This document shows, piece after piece, positions 8,034 to 16,739 of a stretch of DNA of 38,043 bases (its first letter is position 1; the number at the start of each line of letters is the position of its first letter). Made by a program: the position numbers and the translations under genes. The notes under the pieces were generated by a model. The model saw only the letters and a list, made by a program, of their open reading frames with translations. It ran no database searches and was not told where the DNA came from. Source of the stretch: Acidocella aminolytica 101 = DSM 11237 (GTDB lineage: Bacteria > Pseudomonadota > Alphaproteobacteria > Acetobacterales > Acetobacteraceae); assembly GCF_900129125.1 (NCBI RefSeq), contig NZ_FQVJ01000036.1, positions 1 to 38,043 on the forward strand. Direction: 5' to 3'.

Positions 8034-8086
8034 AAGTCGATTGACACGACCTTTCTGAAGTTGGCTGGCGAACTAAACGCTACGAG

Positions 8087-8254
8087 ATGGAACGCGAGAT
8101 ATTCGGTCAGCCTGCCGAAATCCGTCGGGCAGAGCGACAACAGCATACCTGTCTCAACGTCGAGGCGTTCACTATTTGCGCCGAGGCGCAGCCGCCCCGC
8201 ATTCCCAGCAAGGATGATCTGGCGAAGAGGCACGATCAGGCCACCGTCGCATAG
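8087..8254 (+). pseudogene. IS66-family transposase fragment
   Basis: A 55-residue open text begins MEREIFGQPAEIRRAERQQH and includes VEAFTICAEAQPPRIPSKDD. IS66 TnpC proteins carry this pattern (E-R-E-I-x-G-x-x-x-x-x-R-R-x-x-R-Q ... I-V-E-A-F-x-x-W) between the catalytic aspartates and the glutamate. Neither end of the element is visible. Confidence 0.6.
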
Positions 8255-8379
8255 CACCGGGCATCAATCGCGCGGTTACTCCGTCCCAGCGGTGCAGCAT
8301 GAACCGCGATCGCTCGCGCCTGCATCCTCGAGCGTGGCCTTCCAAGATGCTTTGAGCGTCTACTCCTATCGGTCCGTTC

Positions 8380-9489
8380 TCAAAGGTTCAGATCTTGCGC
8401 CATTTCTTCAAGTATCTGGAACTGAAGCACGTTGAACCGTTCCTCGGGCTGCCACAAGAGAGCCATGGACATCAGTGGGTCCTTGACATCGCTTGTTTCA
8501 CCCGACAATGCCTCGATGACCGCATGTCCGCAAAACGGCACATAGGTCTCGGAATATCCGCCTTCGTGCACAATCACAAGCCTCCCCCCACACAACCTAT
8601 CCGCCGCCTCCACCATGAAAGATGTCATGGCACGGAAGCTGTCGCTATGGAGGTTCATACGCGCAAGCGGGTCGACCGCAGAGGCATCAAGCCCGCTTGC
8701 AACCACGATCAGCTCAGGCTTGAAGGCGTCCAAAGCAGGCATGACGATGCGTTCAAAAGCGCGTAGGTACACCTTGTGTCCGCCGCCGGGCAGAAGCGGA
8801 ATGTTTATGTTGGCGCCCATACCCTGGCCAGCGCCACGATCGCGAGTTCCCGAATATCCGGGCGGAAAGCACCGGTCCTGATGTAACGATATCGTTAGCG
8901 TATCGGGATCCTCGTAATAGATGTCTTGTGTTCCATTGCCATGGTGGACGTCCCAGTCGACGATAGCAATACGTTCAACACCGTGCTTGGCGCGTGCTGC
9001 CTGAACCGCGATCGGTATGTTGGCCAACAGGCAGAACCCCATCGGTGTATCCGGCAGACAATGATGTCCTGGCGGGCGGGACAGCGAAAAGGCATTCTGC
9101 ATGGAGCCTACCAGGACTGCATCGATTGCTGCCTTGGCAAGACCGGCCGATAAAACGGCAATCTCGAAGCTTCCGATCCCGAAGGGCGCGCTGACACCGA
9201 GGTCGCCACCGATGGTGTCGCTCATGCCTTTAAACTTCTCGAGATAGCTCGCCGGATGGATCCTCTGAAGATCCTCAAGGCTGGCCGGCTCTGCTGATCG
9301 GATATCGAGCTTCGCCGCAAGTCCTGAAACGTGCAATAGCGAGAGAAACCGCCGTTTGGATTCGGGGGATTCCGCAAAGCCCACGGAGGAAGGCGGCTGA
9401 ACCCAGCCCCTCACGGGCAGAACAAGAGACTGGACTCCGCCCGTGTGCCAAAACGTTCTTTCGTCCGTGAAAAAACCGCTCCTTTTCAT
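8380..9489 (-). CDS. Class II histone-deacetylase-family amidohydrolase (acetylpolyamine amidohydrolase-like)
   Basis: 369-residue zinc hydrolase of the HDAC/AphA/AcuC fold. The family removes acetyl groups from amines such as acetylated polyamines. Catalytic features are complete: tandem histidines at about 142-143 (RPPGHHCLPD), the D-x-D-x-H zinc motif at 178-182 (VDWDVHHGNGTQDIYYED), the third zinc ligand Asp268 (ASGLDASAVDP) and the transition-state tyrosine in VHEGGYSETYVP. I start at the ATG at 9489 because GAGGAG lies 8 bases upstream; the open frame runs to 9564. No operon partner is directly adjacent. With amine-oxidase, aminotransferase and permease genes nearby, it may release free amines from acetylated or otherwise amidated substrates. 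Confidence 0.88.
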   Translation of the reverse strand: MKRSGFFTDERTFWHTGGVQSLVLPVRGWVQPPSSVGFAESPESKRRFLSLLHVSGLAAKLDIRSAEPASLEDLQRIHPASYLEKFKGMSDTIGGDLGVSAPFGIGSFEIAVLSAGLAKAAIDAVLVGSMQNAFSLSRPPGHHCLPDTPMGFCLLANIPIAVQAARAKHGVERIAIVDWDVHHGNGTQDIYYEDPDTLTISLHQDRCFPPGYSGTRDRGAGQGMGANINIPLLPGGGHKVYLRAFERIVMPALDAFKPELIVVASGLDASAVDPLARMNLHSDSFRAMTSFMVEAADRLCGGRLVIVHEGGYSETYVPFCGHAVIEALSGETSDVKDPLMSMALLWQPEERFNVLQFQILEEMAQDLNL

Positions 9490-9725
9490 AGTTAACACTC
9501 CTCGAACATCATGGCGCCCACTATTTCGATCCGGTCTTGGTCCTGGCGGGTCCGGAAACAGCATCTTTCCCCGCTATACAACACGGGTCGGTGAAATCTT
9601 GAGCGGCCGCGCGTTTTAATCCCGCATTAAACGCCATTGTTGGTTCCGCGGCCTCTATACTATTAGCAGCTCGCCACTTTCCCGAAGCAAGTCAACTCCC
9701 AGCTTGTGGCCATTTTGCCGAAAGG
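9490..9725. other. Intergenic region between HDAC-like gene and porin terminator
   Basis: No gene seen. It should hold the promoter for the HDAC-like gene. Confidence 0.4.
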
Positions 9726-9755
9726 GGATATGGCAAGGGTAACCTCGCCATATCC
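9726..9755 (-). terminator. Strong stem-loop downstream of the porin gene
   Basis: GGATATGGC pairs perfectly with GCCATATCC, and AGG/CCT extends the stem inside across one mismatch, leaving a GTAA loop. It begins 32 bases after the porin stop codon. There is no long U tract (only CCTTT on the minus strand), so it may be a terminator or an mRNA-stabilising 3' hairpin. Confidence 0.6.
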
Positions 9756-9787
9756 TATATCGTGCAATTCACGAGGGGCAAATTTTA

Positions 9788-10963
9788 CTAGAAAAGAACC
9801 CCCGCCTCCAAGGTCCCCACAAACTGACCACGCGCGGTACCAGAGCTGCCATAGCCGTACTTCACTCCACCGAATGAATTATGGAGTAGATAGAAATACC
9901 CTGCGTTAGCGCGCGCAAACACATCCTTATACTGCCAAGTTGGTGATACAGCGAGGCCAACCCCTTCTGACTTCGGGCCAACAAACCAAGCATCAGGACC
10001 AATACTATCCTCATACTCGACCCAGCCACCAATCGAGTACGGCGTGTTGGCAAAGCTGTAATCGCCAAAAAGGGCCAGTCCCAAATTAGATGAGAACTGG
10101 TTTAGACCAAGCTGGTGATCCTCCTTCGCATAAACATATTGAACTTCCGGCACTATATTCAGGTTGCCGGTGGTATAGCTATAATACGCACCGAACATTT
10201 GCGAGTTTGCAAAATATGGGCCGTATGTGCCAACGGTGGCATTACAGCTTGCTTTCCCATAGCCGCACACATTTCCGTAAGTCTTTGCATTGAGGCCGGT
10301 TCGACCAAGATTGCCGCCATAATAAACGCTCAAGACATTGGATGAATTGAACGTGTAGGTAACAAGCGCTTGCAGAAAATTGAACACTCCGGTGTTATAA
10401 CCATCTCCAAACGAGATCGTCGCAGATGCGGGCCCGTGATTATATGCGAACTCCACGGCTGTGTTTTGGCTGTTTTCGACAGCCCATATGTCCGTGGTAA
10501 ACTGGGAGGCGTTATACCAATCGATGCCAGCCTCATAGCCCTCAAGTGACGACATTTGTCCAGCGGAAATAGTAAACGGCATATCCGGCGGAGCAATCGT
10601 GACGTAACCAGCAAAAAGCGGTCCCGTGGAAAATTGATTGATCGAGGTTTGCGGCGGCTTACCTGTTCCCACCGGAATCGCCCCACCGTTGGAGCCCACC
10701 TCGATAGTAAACTGCAATATACCGCTGGTCTTTTGCAATTGAACGAGCGCATTGCCAACATTAAATCCGTTCAATGGCCCTTTTGGCACGTTATTCACGA
10801 GATAACCGTAGCCATCGACACCACCACTTAGGTTCAGCGAGCCAAGCGGACCACCATCGATTGACATTCCCTGAGGACCATTCATGGCCTTGGCGGAGTG
10901 CCCGGCCAATACAAATGCTCCAAATGCGGCAAACCATGTGAATCGATTTAACTTTTTTCTCAC
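9788..10963 (-). CDS. Outer-membrane porin-like beta-barrel protein
   Basis: 391-residue protein with an N-terminal signal peptide (MRKKLNRFTWFAAFGAFVLA then GHSAKA, cleavage about residue 26) and a mature part made of alternating strands rich in Gly, Tyr, Phe, Asn and Ser. It ends VGTLEAGVLF, with the C-terminal phenylalanine needed for barrel insertion. Features such as LFAGYVTIAPPDMPFTISAG and ENSQNTAVEFAYNHGP resemble the BBP2/'outer membrane beta-barrel' porin group of Proteobacteria. It probably lets small solutes into the periplasm for the permeases here. Two cysteines (about residues 234 and 240) within an extracellular-loop-like segment could form a disulfide. Single gene with its own hairpin downstream. 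Confidence 0.8.
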   Translation of the reverse strand: MRKKLNRFTWFAAFGAFVLAGHSAKAMNGPQGMSIDGGPLGSLNLSGGVDGYGYLVNNVPKGPLNGFNVGNALVQLQKTSGILQFTIEVGSNGGAIPVGTGKPPQTSINQFSTGPLFAGYVTIAPPDMPFTISAGQMSSLEGYEAGIDWYNASQFTTDIWAVENSQNTAVEFAYNHGPASATISFGDGYNTGVFNFLQALVTYTFNSSNVLSVYYGGNLGRTGLNAKTYGNVCGYGKASCNATVGTYGPYFANSQMFGAYYSYTTGNLNIVPEVQYVYAKEDHQLGLNQFSSNLGLALFGDYSFANTPYSIGGWVEYEDSIGPDAWFVGPKSEGVGLAVSPTWQYKDVFARANAGYFYLLHNSFGGVKYGYGSSGTARGQFVGTLEAGVLF

Positions 10964-11190
10964 CGTATTACTCCCTTTTACTTATTTTCTTTACTCTGTC
11001 TCGCTTTGAGACTTGATCCGAAAGTGTTTGGATTATTCACGTCGCGCGCCAAAAGTGCCCCCCCTCCTTCTTCCTGTCCGGATGCACCACGTGGATTGAA
11101 GTCAGATTATATGCTTATATGAAACGATGACGCAGATACTGTCCGACGTCATTCATGACGCCCGAAAGATTCAGCTGACTACGTTTGCCT

Positions 11191-11606
11191 TCAGGCAGCG
11201 AGCGCCTGCTCCACAGTCTTGAGGTTCAGGCCAAGGGCCGCCCGCCCCAACGGCCGGGCGGGTAATGGCACCGTCCTGCACGTTCAAGCCATCGCGCAGA
11301 CGCTTGTCGTCAGCCAAAGCCAGCTTCCACCCCTTATCCGCCAACGCTGCAATATAAGGCAGGGTGGCATCATTGAGGGCAAAGGTGGAGGTGCGAACCA
11401 TGCCGCCCGGCAGCATACCGGGGCCGCATCCGGGACGATCTTGGCACCAGCGGCAACATAATCCTCGTTCGTCAGGCCGATATTCTTACCAGCATCATGC
11501 TGCACGAGTACTTCACGGCCTTTGCTGACCAACTCATGCACGGCGCCGGGTACCATGCCAACGCGGTCTTCATGATCCTTGCTTTCCTTGGCACACCAAT
11601 ACGCAA
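11191..11606 (-). pseudogene. ald: Alanine dehydrogenase with a large internal deletion
   Basis: Reads as the first 60 or so residues of alanine dehydrogenase (RIGVP, one base lost at about 11590, then DHEDRVGMVPGAVHELVSKG and GLTNEDYVAAGAKIVPDA) joined near 11430 directly to the C-terminal part (LPGGMVRTSTFALNDATLPY, IAALADKGWKLALADDKRLR, DGLNVQDGAITRPAV). A second shift near 11230 precedes a last segment LGLNLKTVEQALAA with TGA at 11191. The NAD domain and catalytic His/Asp, about 230 residues, are missing. The would-be start at 11606 is TTG where ATG is expected. Clearly non-functional. Confidence 0.85.
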
Positions 11607-11671
11607 TCTTTATATCCTCCGATTATAGCTGGATCCTCCTCGGCCAAAAATTTGCCACTATTTCGGTCGGC

Positions 11672-13042
11672 TTACAAATCCTTCTCATTGCGTACGAACG
11701 CGACGCGCAGGGCATTGACGAGTTTTGCGACCTCCTCCTCGTTAATGACAAGCGGCGGCGACAGGATGATCGTCGAGCCGGCAGGCCGCACGATGGCTCC
11801 TTCTTCTCGGGCGTAGTAGGCCACACGCTCGGCGATACCGTTGGCTGGATCGAGCGGCGTGCGCTTTGCCTTGTCGGAAACCAAATCGATGCCGACCATC
11901 AACCCCTTGCCCCGCACCTCGCCAACGATCGAAGACGATGCCTCAAGTGGCTTCAGCCCCTCGAGAAGCGTCTTTCCCTGTTTCGCAGCGTTACCAGGCA
12001 AATCTTCGCGTTCCACGATGTCGAGCGCCGCGAGCGCTGCTGCGCAACCCAAGGCATGGCCCGTTGCAGTATAGCCATGCATGATGAACCCTGTTGGATT
12101 GACCTCTTTGTACCAAGCGGATGCGACGCGTTTGTTGAAAACGGTAGCACCCATCGGCACATAGCCAGCAGAGATTCCTTTCGCAAGACACATGATATCG
12201 GGTTTCACGCCCCACCCGCGAGCACCGAACATAGCGCCGGAGCGACCAAAGCCGGTTACGACCTCATCCGAAATAAGCAACACGCCATATTTGTCGCAGA
12301 CCTCACGGACCTTGGGCCAAAATGAAGCAGGAGGAACAATAACACCGCCAGCTCCTTGCACCGGCTCTGCGATGAAAGCCGCAACAGTGTTTGGGCCCTG
12401 ATGATAGATTTCACGATCGAGAAGTGTGGCGATCATATCAGCCAGCTTTTCCGGGTCTTCCGTGTAGGGGTTACGGTACGTCCAGGGCGTATCGATTTGC
12501 GTACAGCCGGGTAGAAGCGGTTCATAAGAACTACGGTAATACGACGAACCATTCACTGAAAGGCCGCCAAAGTGTACGCCATGATAGCCGTTCTTGAGCG
12601 AGATGAATTTGAAACGGCCGGGTTCACCAACAAGATGCCAATATTGGCGGGCGAATTTCAGCGCCGTCTCAACAGCGTCTGATCCGTTAGCGGAGAACAA
12701 CACCTTGTCGGCATCTTCTTCAGCGGCCATAGCGCACAGCTTGGCTGACAGTTCGATCGAAGGCGCAGTCGTGGTACCGGCAAAAGACGAATAGTAAGCA
12801 ATCTTGTCCAACTGCGCGATGATCGCTTCCTTCACCTCGCGCCGATTATGACCGACGTTGACGTTCCACAGCCCACCGAACCCATCAACATAACGCTTGC
12901 CATCGAGATCAGTGACATAGCAACCGTCTCCTGAGACAATGATCTGTGGTGGATTCGCTTGCGAGAGCAACGGGTGAATCATCGGATGAAACTGATGGCG
13001 CCCATTGTGTTCGCGCAGGAAATTGGATTTGAATTCAGTCAT
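11672..13042 (-). CDS. Class III omega-aminotransferase (PLP-dependent)
   Basis: 457-residue fold-type I transaminase of the group that includes beta-alanine:pyruvate and putrescine/aromatic amine aminotransferases. Phosphate loop SANGSDAVETALKF (118-131), Asp259 of SDEVVTGFGRSG contacts the pyridine nitrogen, and Lys288 in CLAKGISAGYVPMGA forms the Schiff base. ATG at 13042 is preceded by AGGAAAA. It follows the APC permease by 38 bases and is thus its operon partner: import of an amine or omega-amino acid followed by deamination. The open frame extends upstream beyond 13042 but has no family likeness there. Substrate not determinable; nothing ties it to a particular amine except the setting. 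Confidence 0.87.
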   Translation of the reverse strand: MTEFKSNFLREHNGRHQFHPMIHPLLSQANPPQIIVSGDGCYVTDLDGKRYVDGFGGLWNVNVGHNRREVKEAIIAQLDKIAYYSSFAGTTTAPSIELSAKLCAMAAEEDADKVLFSANGSDAVETALKFARQYWHLVGEPGRFKFISLKNGYHGVHFGGLSVNGSSYYRSSYEPLLPGCTQIDTPWTYRNPYTEDPEKLADMIATLLDREIYHQGPNTVAAFIAEPVQGAGGVIVPPASFWPKVREVCDKYGVLLISDEVVTGFGRSGAMFGARGWGVKPDIMCLAKGISAGYVPMGATVFNKRVASAWYKEVNPTGFIMHGYTATGHALGCAAALAALDIVEREDLPGNAAKQGKTLLEGLKPLEASSSIVGEVRGKGLMVGIDLVSDKAKRTPLDPANGIAERVAYYAREEGAIVRPAGSTIILSPPLVINEEEVAKLVNALRVAFVRNEKDL

Positions 13043-13080
13043 ATCACTTTTCCTATATATTTTGATCGAAGCCGTCACAG

Positions 13081-14529
13081 TCACTCAAAAACACGGCCCA
13101 AACCCTCGTACTTCTCAGGCCGGCTTGATTTCAGCCAATAGGCCAAGCCAATTCCAGCCAACCCGACCACAAGGACGTCCCAGGGGAAGCTACGTACAAT
13201 TAGACTGTTGCTACCCGAAAGCAGAGTAAGATTAGAGGAAACCAGCCAAATGAAACCAGCCAAACCGATGAATGCTATAATAGGCAGGATCAAAGTCACA
13301 AGCATGCTATGTTCATGTTCGTGCTCACGACGGAAATACATCACCACGGCCACGCAAACCATGCACTGAACCGCAAGAATACCAATAACTCCGAGAGAAG
13401 ACATCCACGGGAACACCACGGCATAGGGATCAACACGCCCTAAAACAAAGGCGACAATAATGCCTGCAGCAATCAAAACTTGTGCCAATCCTGCCACATG
13501 AGGAGAGCCATGGTCTTTATGCACCCGCGCCATGATATCCCAAGTGACCCCCTCACGAGCCAGAGCAAAGACATAGCGGTTAAGCGTATTATGCAACGAG
13601 AGAATGCAGGCAAACAGCGAGATAATGAGTAGAGTATTCATCACTGTTACGGCCCACGAACCCAATATTTGTTTGGCGGCATCGAAGTATAACGTCTGGA
13701 GAGCACCATTCGCTACATGCTGAATCTGCGACGGACCGTAATATTGCTCAATCGCCCATGTGGAGAATGCGTAAAAAGCCGTGATCAGGAGGACAGCAAC
13801 GTAAGTTGCCATTGGAATGGTACGATCTGGATTGCGTGCCTCCTCGCCAAAAATTGCTGTTGCCTCAAAACCAACATAAGAGCCTACAACAAACACCAGA
13901 GCGATACCAACACCATGCGAAAATACTGCGGGAATTGAAAATGCCGTTACAGTTAGTCCCTGTGGACCACCACCCTTTATAACGATCCCAACATCGAGCA
14001 GGAAAAGGATAACGATCTCGGCGAGCATGCATACGCCCAGCAGTTTACCCGAGAAAGAGATATTACGCCGCCCGGCGAAAAATGAGATGGTCAGCGCCGC
14101 AAGTGCATAAACCCACCAAGGAATATTGACACCCACCCCTACGAGTGCGCCCGAAAGAAACACGCCGAACAACGCCAATATTGCAACCTGAATGGAAGTA
14201 TATGTAAGCATCGCTATAAAAGCGCCGCCCACTCCAAAGGGCCTCCCTATACCCTGTGCGATATAAGTGTAAAATGCACCCGCCCCCCCTACGTGCCTTC
14301 CCATCGCAGTAAAGCCGGCCGCAAAAATGACATACATCAGCCCAGTGAGCACGAACGTACCAGGCACTCCGGCGCCATTACCAAAGGCAAAAGCTGGAGG
14401 CGTAGCGCCAACGACGGCAGTGAGCGGCGCCGCAGCAGCAACAACAAAGAAGACGATATGAGCTAGCCCAACAGAATTTGCGGCCAATCGCTTATCCTTA
14501 GGGACTTGCGCGGTGACGTCCAAAGTCAT
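13081..14529 (-). CDS. APC-family amino-acid/amine permease
   Basis: 482-residue inner-membrane transporter of the amino acid-polyamine-organocation superfamily. About 12 hydrophobic segments can be counted, beginning with VGLAHIVFFVVAAAAPLTAV; the Gly-rich unwound helix 1 region and GGAGAFYTYIAQGIGRPFGV (helix 3 region) and VVGSYVGFEATAIFGEEARN (helix 6 region, substrate site) are conserved family parts. Start at the ATG 14529, because AGGAGG stands 6 bases upstream; the longer frame to 14646 overlaps the divergent promoter. First gene of a unit with the aminotransferase, divergent from the second AraC gene. Substrate probably a small amine or amino acid. Confidence 0.9.
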   Translation of the reverse strand: MTLDVTAQVPKDKRLAANSVGLAHIVFFVVAAAAPLTAVVGATPPAFAFGNGAGVPGTFVLTGLMYVIFAAGFTAMGRHVGGAGAFYTYIAQGIGRPFGVGGAFIAMLTYTSIQVAILALFGVFLSGALVGVGVNIPWWVYALAALTISFFAGRRNISFSGKLLGVCMLAEIVILFLLDVGIVIKGGGPQGLTVTAFSIPAVFSHGVGIALVFVVGSYVGFEATAIFGEEARNPDRTIPMATYVAVLLITAFYAFSTWAIEQYYGPSQIQHVANGALQTLYFDAAKQILGSWAVTVMNTLLIISLFACILSLHNTLNRYVFALAREGVTWDIMARVHKDHGSPHVAGLAQVLIAAGIIVAFVLGRVDPYAVVFPWMSSLGVIGILAVQCMVCVAVVMYFRREHEHEHSMLVTLILPIIAFIGLAGFIWLVSSNLTLLSGSNSLIVRSFPWDVLVVGLAGIGLAYWLKSSRPEKYEGLGRVFE

Positions 14530-14621
14530 GCGATTCCTCCTGATTGATTTTTTGTTTACTGAAACCTGAAGAAATATCTCACGTAATCCTTGCTGAGAGG
14601 TATTGCTAATTGTGCCAAACA

Positions 14622-14638
14622 TTCGATAGAATACGACA
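14622..14638 (+). promoter_or_regulatory. Weaker match to the AraC operator motif in the APC/AraC divergent promoter
   Basis: TTCGATAGAATACGACA resembles the core of TTTCCGATAATATACGCCA (one base shorter in the middle, about three differences). It stands 35 bases before the second AraC start, the same kind of position as the copy at 3016. Confidence 0.3.
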
Positions 14639-14673
14639 CAAGCCAAATAATTATATAAAATGGATTCGTCTTA

Positions 14674-15705
14674 ATGACCAAGCGCGAGCATATCGACAGG
14701 ATGCCGAAGGCCGCCATGATCCGTGCATCTGTATTGACGCCTTTACGTCAGCATATCTTGGAAAACGGAATATGCTATGAGAATTTTCTACTGCAGCGCG
14801 GCATGCATGCCGAAGACTTTATCGATCCCTATGCAGTGCTACCGTTGGCGCGTTATATCGCGCTGTTCGAAGATGCTGCACAAGCACTGGACGATCCGTC
14901 CTTGGGACTTCGGATCGGCATGCGCCTCCAGCCCGCAGATATAGGACCAATGGGCGCGCTCTTCTCTCTTTCTGCGACTTTGCAGGCGGCGTTCGAACGG
15001 CTATCAGTATGCGTTAGGTCCTTACAAGGGGCGACATTATCGGCCATGATGCCCTTGGACCATGATTTCGTTTGGAGCTATAGAATTACGGCTCCCAATC
15101 TTTGGCCGCGGCGTCAGGAAACTGAGTACACACTTGCAGCGTGCTGTCAGCTCGTGCGCGCTTGTTTCGCAGCCAACTGGCGCCCATTGGAAGTACATTT
15201 CGAGCACCCGAATGAGGGCGACACCACATTGCTTCAGAAGATTTTCCGCGCCCCCATTCATTTCAATCAGTCAGGCAACAGACTGATCGTCGATGGTACT
15301 GAGGCACGGCATAGTTTCCGAATCGAAGATACTGGGTTGACGCGGATTCTTGAGCGCCACGTTGCAGACTTGTCCAGCAACAGTATTGGAGACGGAACAC
15401 TAGGAGAACAAGTACAGGCACTTATCGAATTGCATGTCGGGGAGCAGCAAGTGACTTTGGAGACAGTCGCACATGAACTTGCGCTGAACCCAAGAACTCT
15501 GCAGCGCCGACTGAGTGCTGAAGGACTATCATTCCGAATCATGCTCCAGAGCTATCTCAACGCCCTAGCACGAGAGCGACTGTCAAACGGAAGCGCCCGG
15601 ATGTCGGATGTAGCCCAAACTCTGGGCTACGCAGATGGAACTGTATTATGGCGCGCCTATAAGCGTTGGGAAGGTAAGGCACCTAGCAAATATAAGCGGC
15701 GTTAA
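14674..15705 (+). CDS. AraC-family transcriptional regulator, paralogue of the one at 3058
   Basis: 343-residue regulator with the same architecture as the AraC protein at 3058-4092 and clear sequence identity throughout (for example WRPLEVHFEH, MIRASV, LGYADGTVLWRAYKRWEGKA). N-terminal effector domain about residues 10-215, C-terminal double helix-turn-helix about 250-340 (VTLETVAHELALNPRTLQRR). Divergently transcribed from the APC permease/aminotransferase unit across 144 bases, so that unit is its likely target. ATG at 14674 chosen; a later ATG at 14701 is also possible. Base composition looks more AT-rich than its paralogue, so it is not a recent local duplication. Confidence 0.87.
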   Translation: MTKREHIDRMPKAAMIRASVLTPLRQHILENGICYENFLLQRGMHAEDFIDPYAVLPLARYIALFEDAAQALDDPSLGLRIGMRLQPADIGPMGALFSLSATLQAAFERLSVCVRSLQGATLSAMMPLDHDFVWSYRITAPNLWPRRQETEYTLAACCQLVRACFAANWRPLEVHFEHPNEGDTTLLQKIFRAPIHFNQSGNRLIVDGTEARHSFRIEDTGLTRILERHVADLSSNSIGDGTLGEQVQALIELHVGEQQVTLETVAHELALNPRTLQRRLSAEGLSFRIMLQSYLNALARERLSNGSARMSDVAQTLGYADGTVLWRAYKRWEGKAPSKYKRR

Positions 15706-15867
15706 AAATATACGTTGTAAAAATATTCAGAACCCTGAACCTGTTTACTGAAACGCTCGAGGCTTCCTGGCCTTCATAGTAGTCATCGTGGCTGTAGTAC
15801 AGCCGAACGGCTCGCCATTTACTTACGGCAACATGTTCAACTTACGCATGATGTGACTTGCCCGATT
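15706..15867. other. Convergent intergenic region with small inverted repeats
   Basis: Between the AraC stop and the hydroxyquinol dioxygenase stop. TTCAGAACCCTGAA and GGCTGTAGTACAGCC form short perfect stems (5 and 7 pairs) and might serve as weak terminators for the two converging transcripts. Confidence 0.35.
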
Positions 15868-16707
15868 TCAATTTTTAGCAAGGACGAAATCGAACGGCGC
15901 GCGCCAAAGAGTAGGGCCTTCGCAGATAGGCTCGAAGGGCGCGATCAACGTCTCCTTTACGCCAAAAACGGCGTCGGACTCGATATAAGGATCGTTACCC
16001 ACGAAGATATGCGTCACCAACTTTTGGTAACCATCGGCCGTAACGAGGTAGTGCATGTGTGCAGGGCGGTACGGATGGCGGCCAAGATGGCCTAGCATCT
16101 GCCCAACAGGCCCATCATTTGGAATCGGGTAGGAGACCGGTATGATGCCAGTAAATCGATAAACGCCATTTGCGCCGGTGACGAATACGCCACGATTATT
16201 CCATTTGGGTTGAATGTCGGGCTGCTGCACATCGTAAAACCCCTCGGCATTGTCCGACCAAACATCCACGAAGGCGCCTTGGATAGGATTGCCATCGAGA
16301 TCAATAACTCTCCCCTCGAAAAGGCAGCTTTCCCCTCTTCCATCAAGGTTTATATTATCACCCATCTGTCGAACCGGGGCGCCAGCGACATGGAACGGGC
16401 CGAAGACGGTGTTCTCCGTCGCACCCTGAGGACGACAGTTATTGATGGCATCAACCAACATGGAGAAGCCAAGCGTATCGGAGAGGAGAATGAACTCCTG
16501 CCGCTCCGCGCTGCAAATCTGTCCTGTCTTAGTTAGAAAATCAATGCCATATTCCCACTCTTCCTGGGTCAGGCGCGTTTTTTTGGCGAAGGCATGTAAG
16601 TGCTTGATTAGGCAGATCATCACCTCGGCCAGCCGAGGGTTGACGTCCTTGCTCATGCGGCCAATGACGGCCTCGGCCGAGCTTTCTTCGCTAAAATAGC
16701 TTATCAT
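15868..16707 (-). CDS. Hydroxyquinol 1,2-dioxygenase (intradiol)
   Basis: 279-residue Fe(III) intradiol dioxygenase that cleaves 1,2,4-trihydroxybenzene to maleylacetate. The helical N-terminal dimerisation domain (1-90) is followed by the beta-sandwich. Iron ligands are visible as Tyr158 (EGFYDVQ), Tyr193 (IPVSYPIPNDGP), His217 and His219 (YRPAHMHYLV). The phrases GATENTVFGPFHVAGAP and SYPIPNDGPVGQML separate the hydroxyquinol group from catechol dioxygenases; compare CatA at 27097, which has PSGYAVPPEG at that site. Third gene of an operon after maleylacetate reductase (32-base gap), which uses its product. Very likely correct. Confidence 0.92.
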   Translation of the reverse strand: MISYFSEESSAEAVIGRMSKDVNPRLAEVMICLIKHLHAFAKKTRLTQEEWEYGIDFLTKTGQICSAERQEFILLSDTLGFSMLVDAINNCRPQGATENTVFGPFHVAGAPVRQMGDNINLDGRGESCLFEGRVIDLDGNPIQGAFVDVWSDNAEGFYDVQQPDIQPKWNNRGVFVTGANGVYRFTGIIPVSYPIPNDGPVGQMLGHLGRHPYRPAHMHYLVTADGYQKLVTHIFVGNDPYIESDAVFGVKETLIAPFEPICEGPTLWRAPFDFVLAKN

Positions 16708-16739
16708 ATTTGTTCACTCTGTTCTCTTACTTTTGCGCT

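Noticed and set aside
8061-8435. Plus-strand open frame of 124 codons
   Set aside because: Overlaps the IS66 fragment in another frame and runs into the HDAC-like gene; Ser/Arg-rich shadow text.
15868-16707. Second catechol 1,2-dioxygenase
   Set aside because: Motifs SYPIPNDGP and FGPFHVAGAP and the linked maleylacetate reductase indicate hydroxyquinol as substrate.
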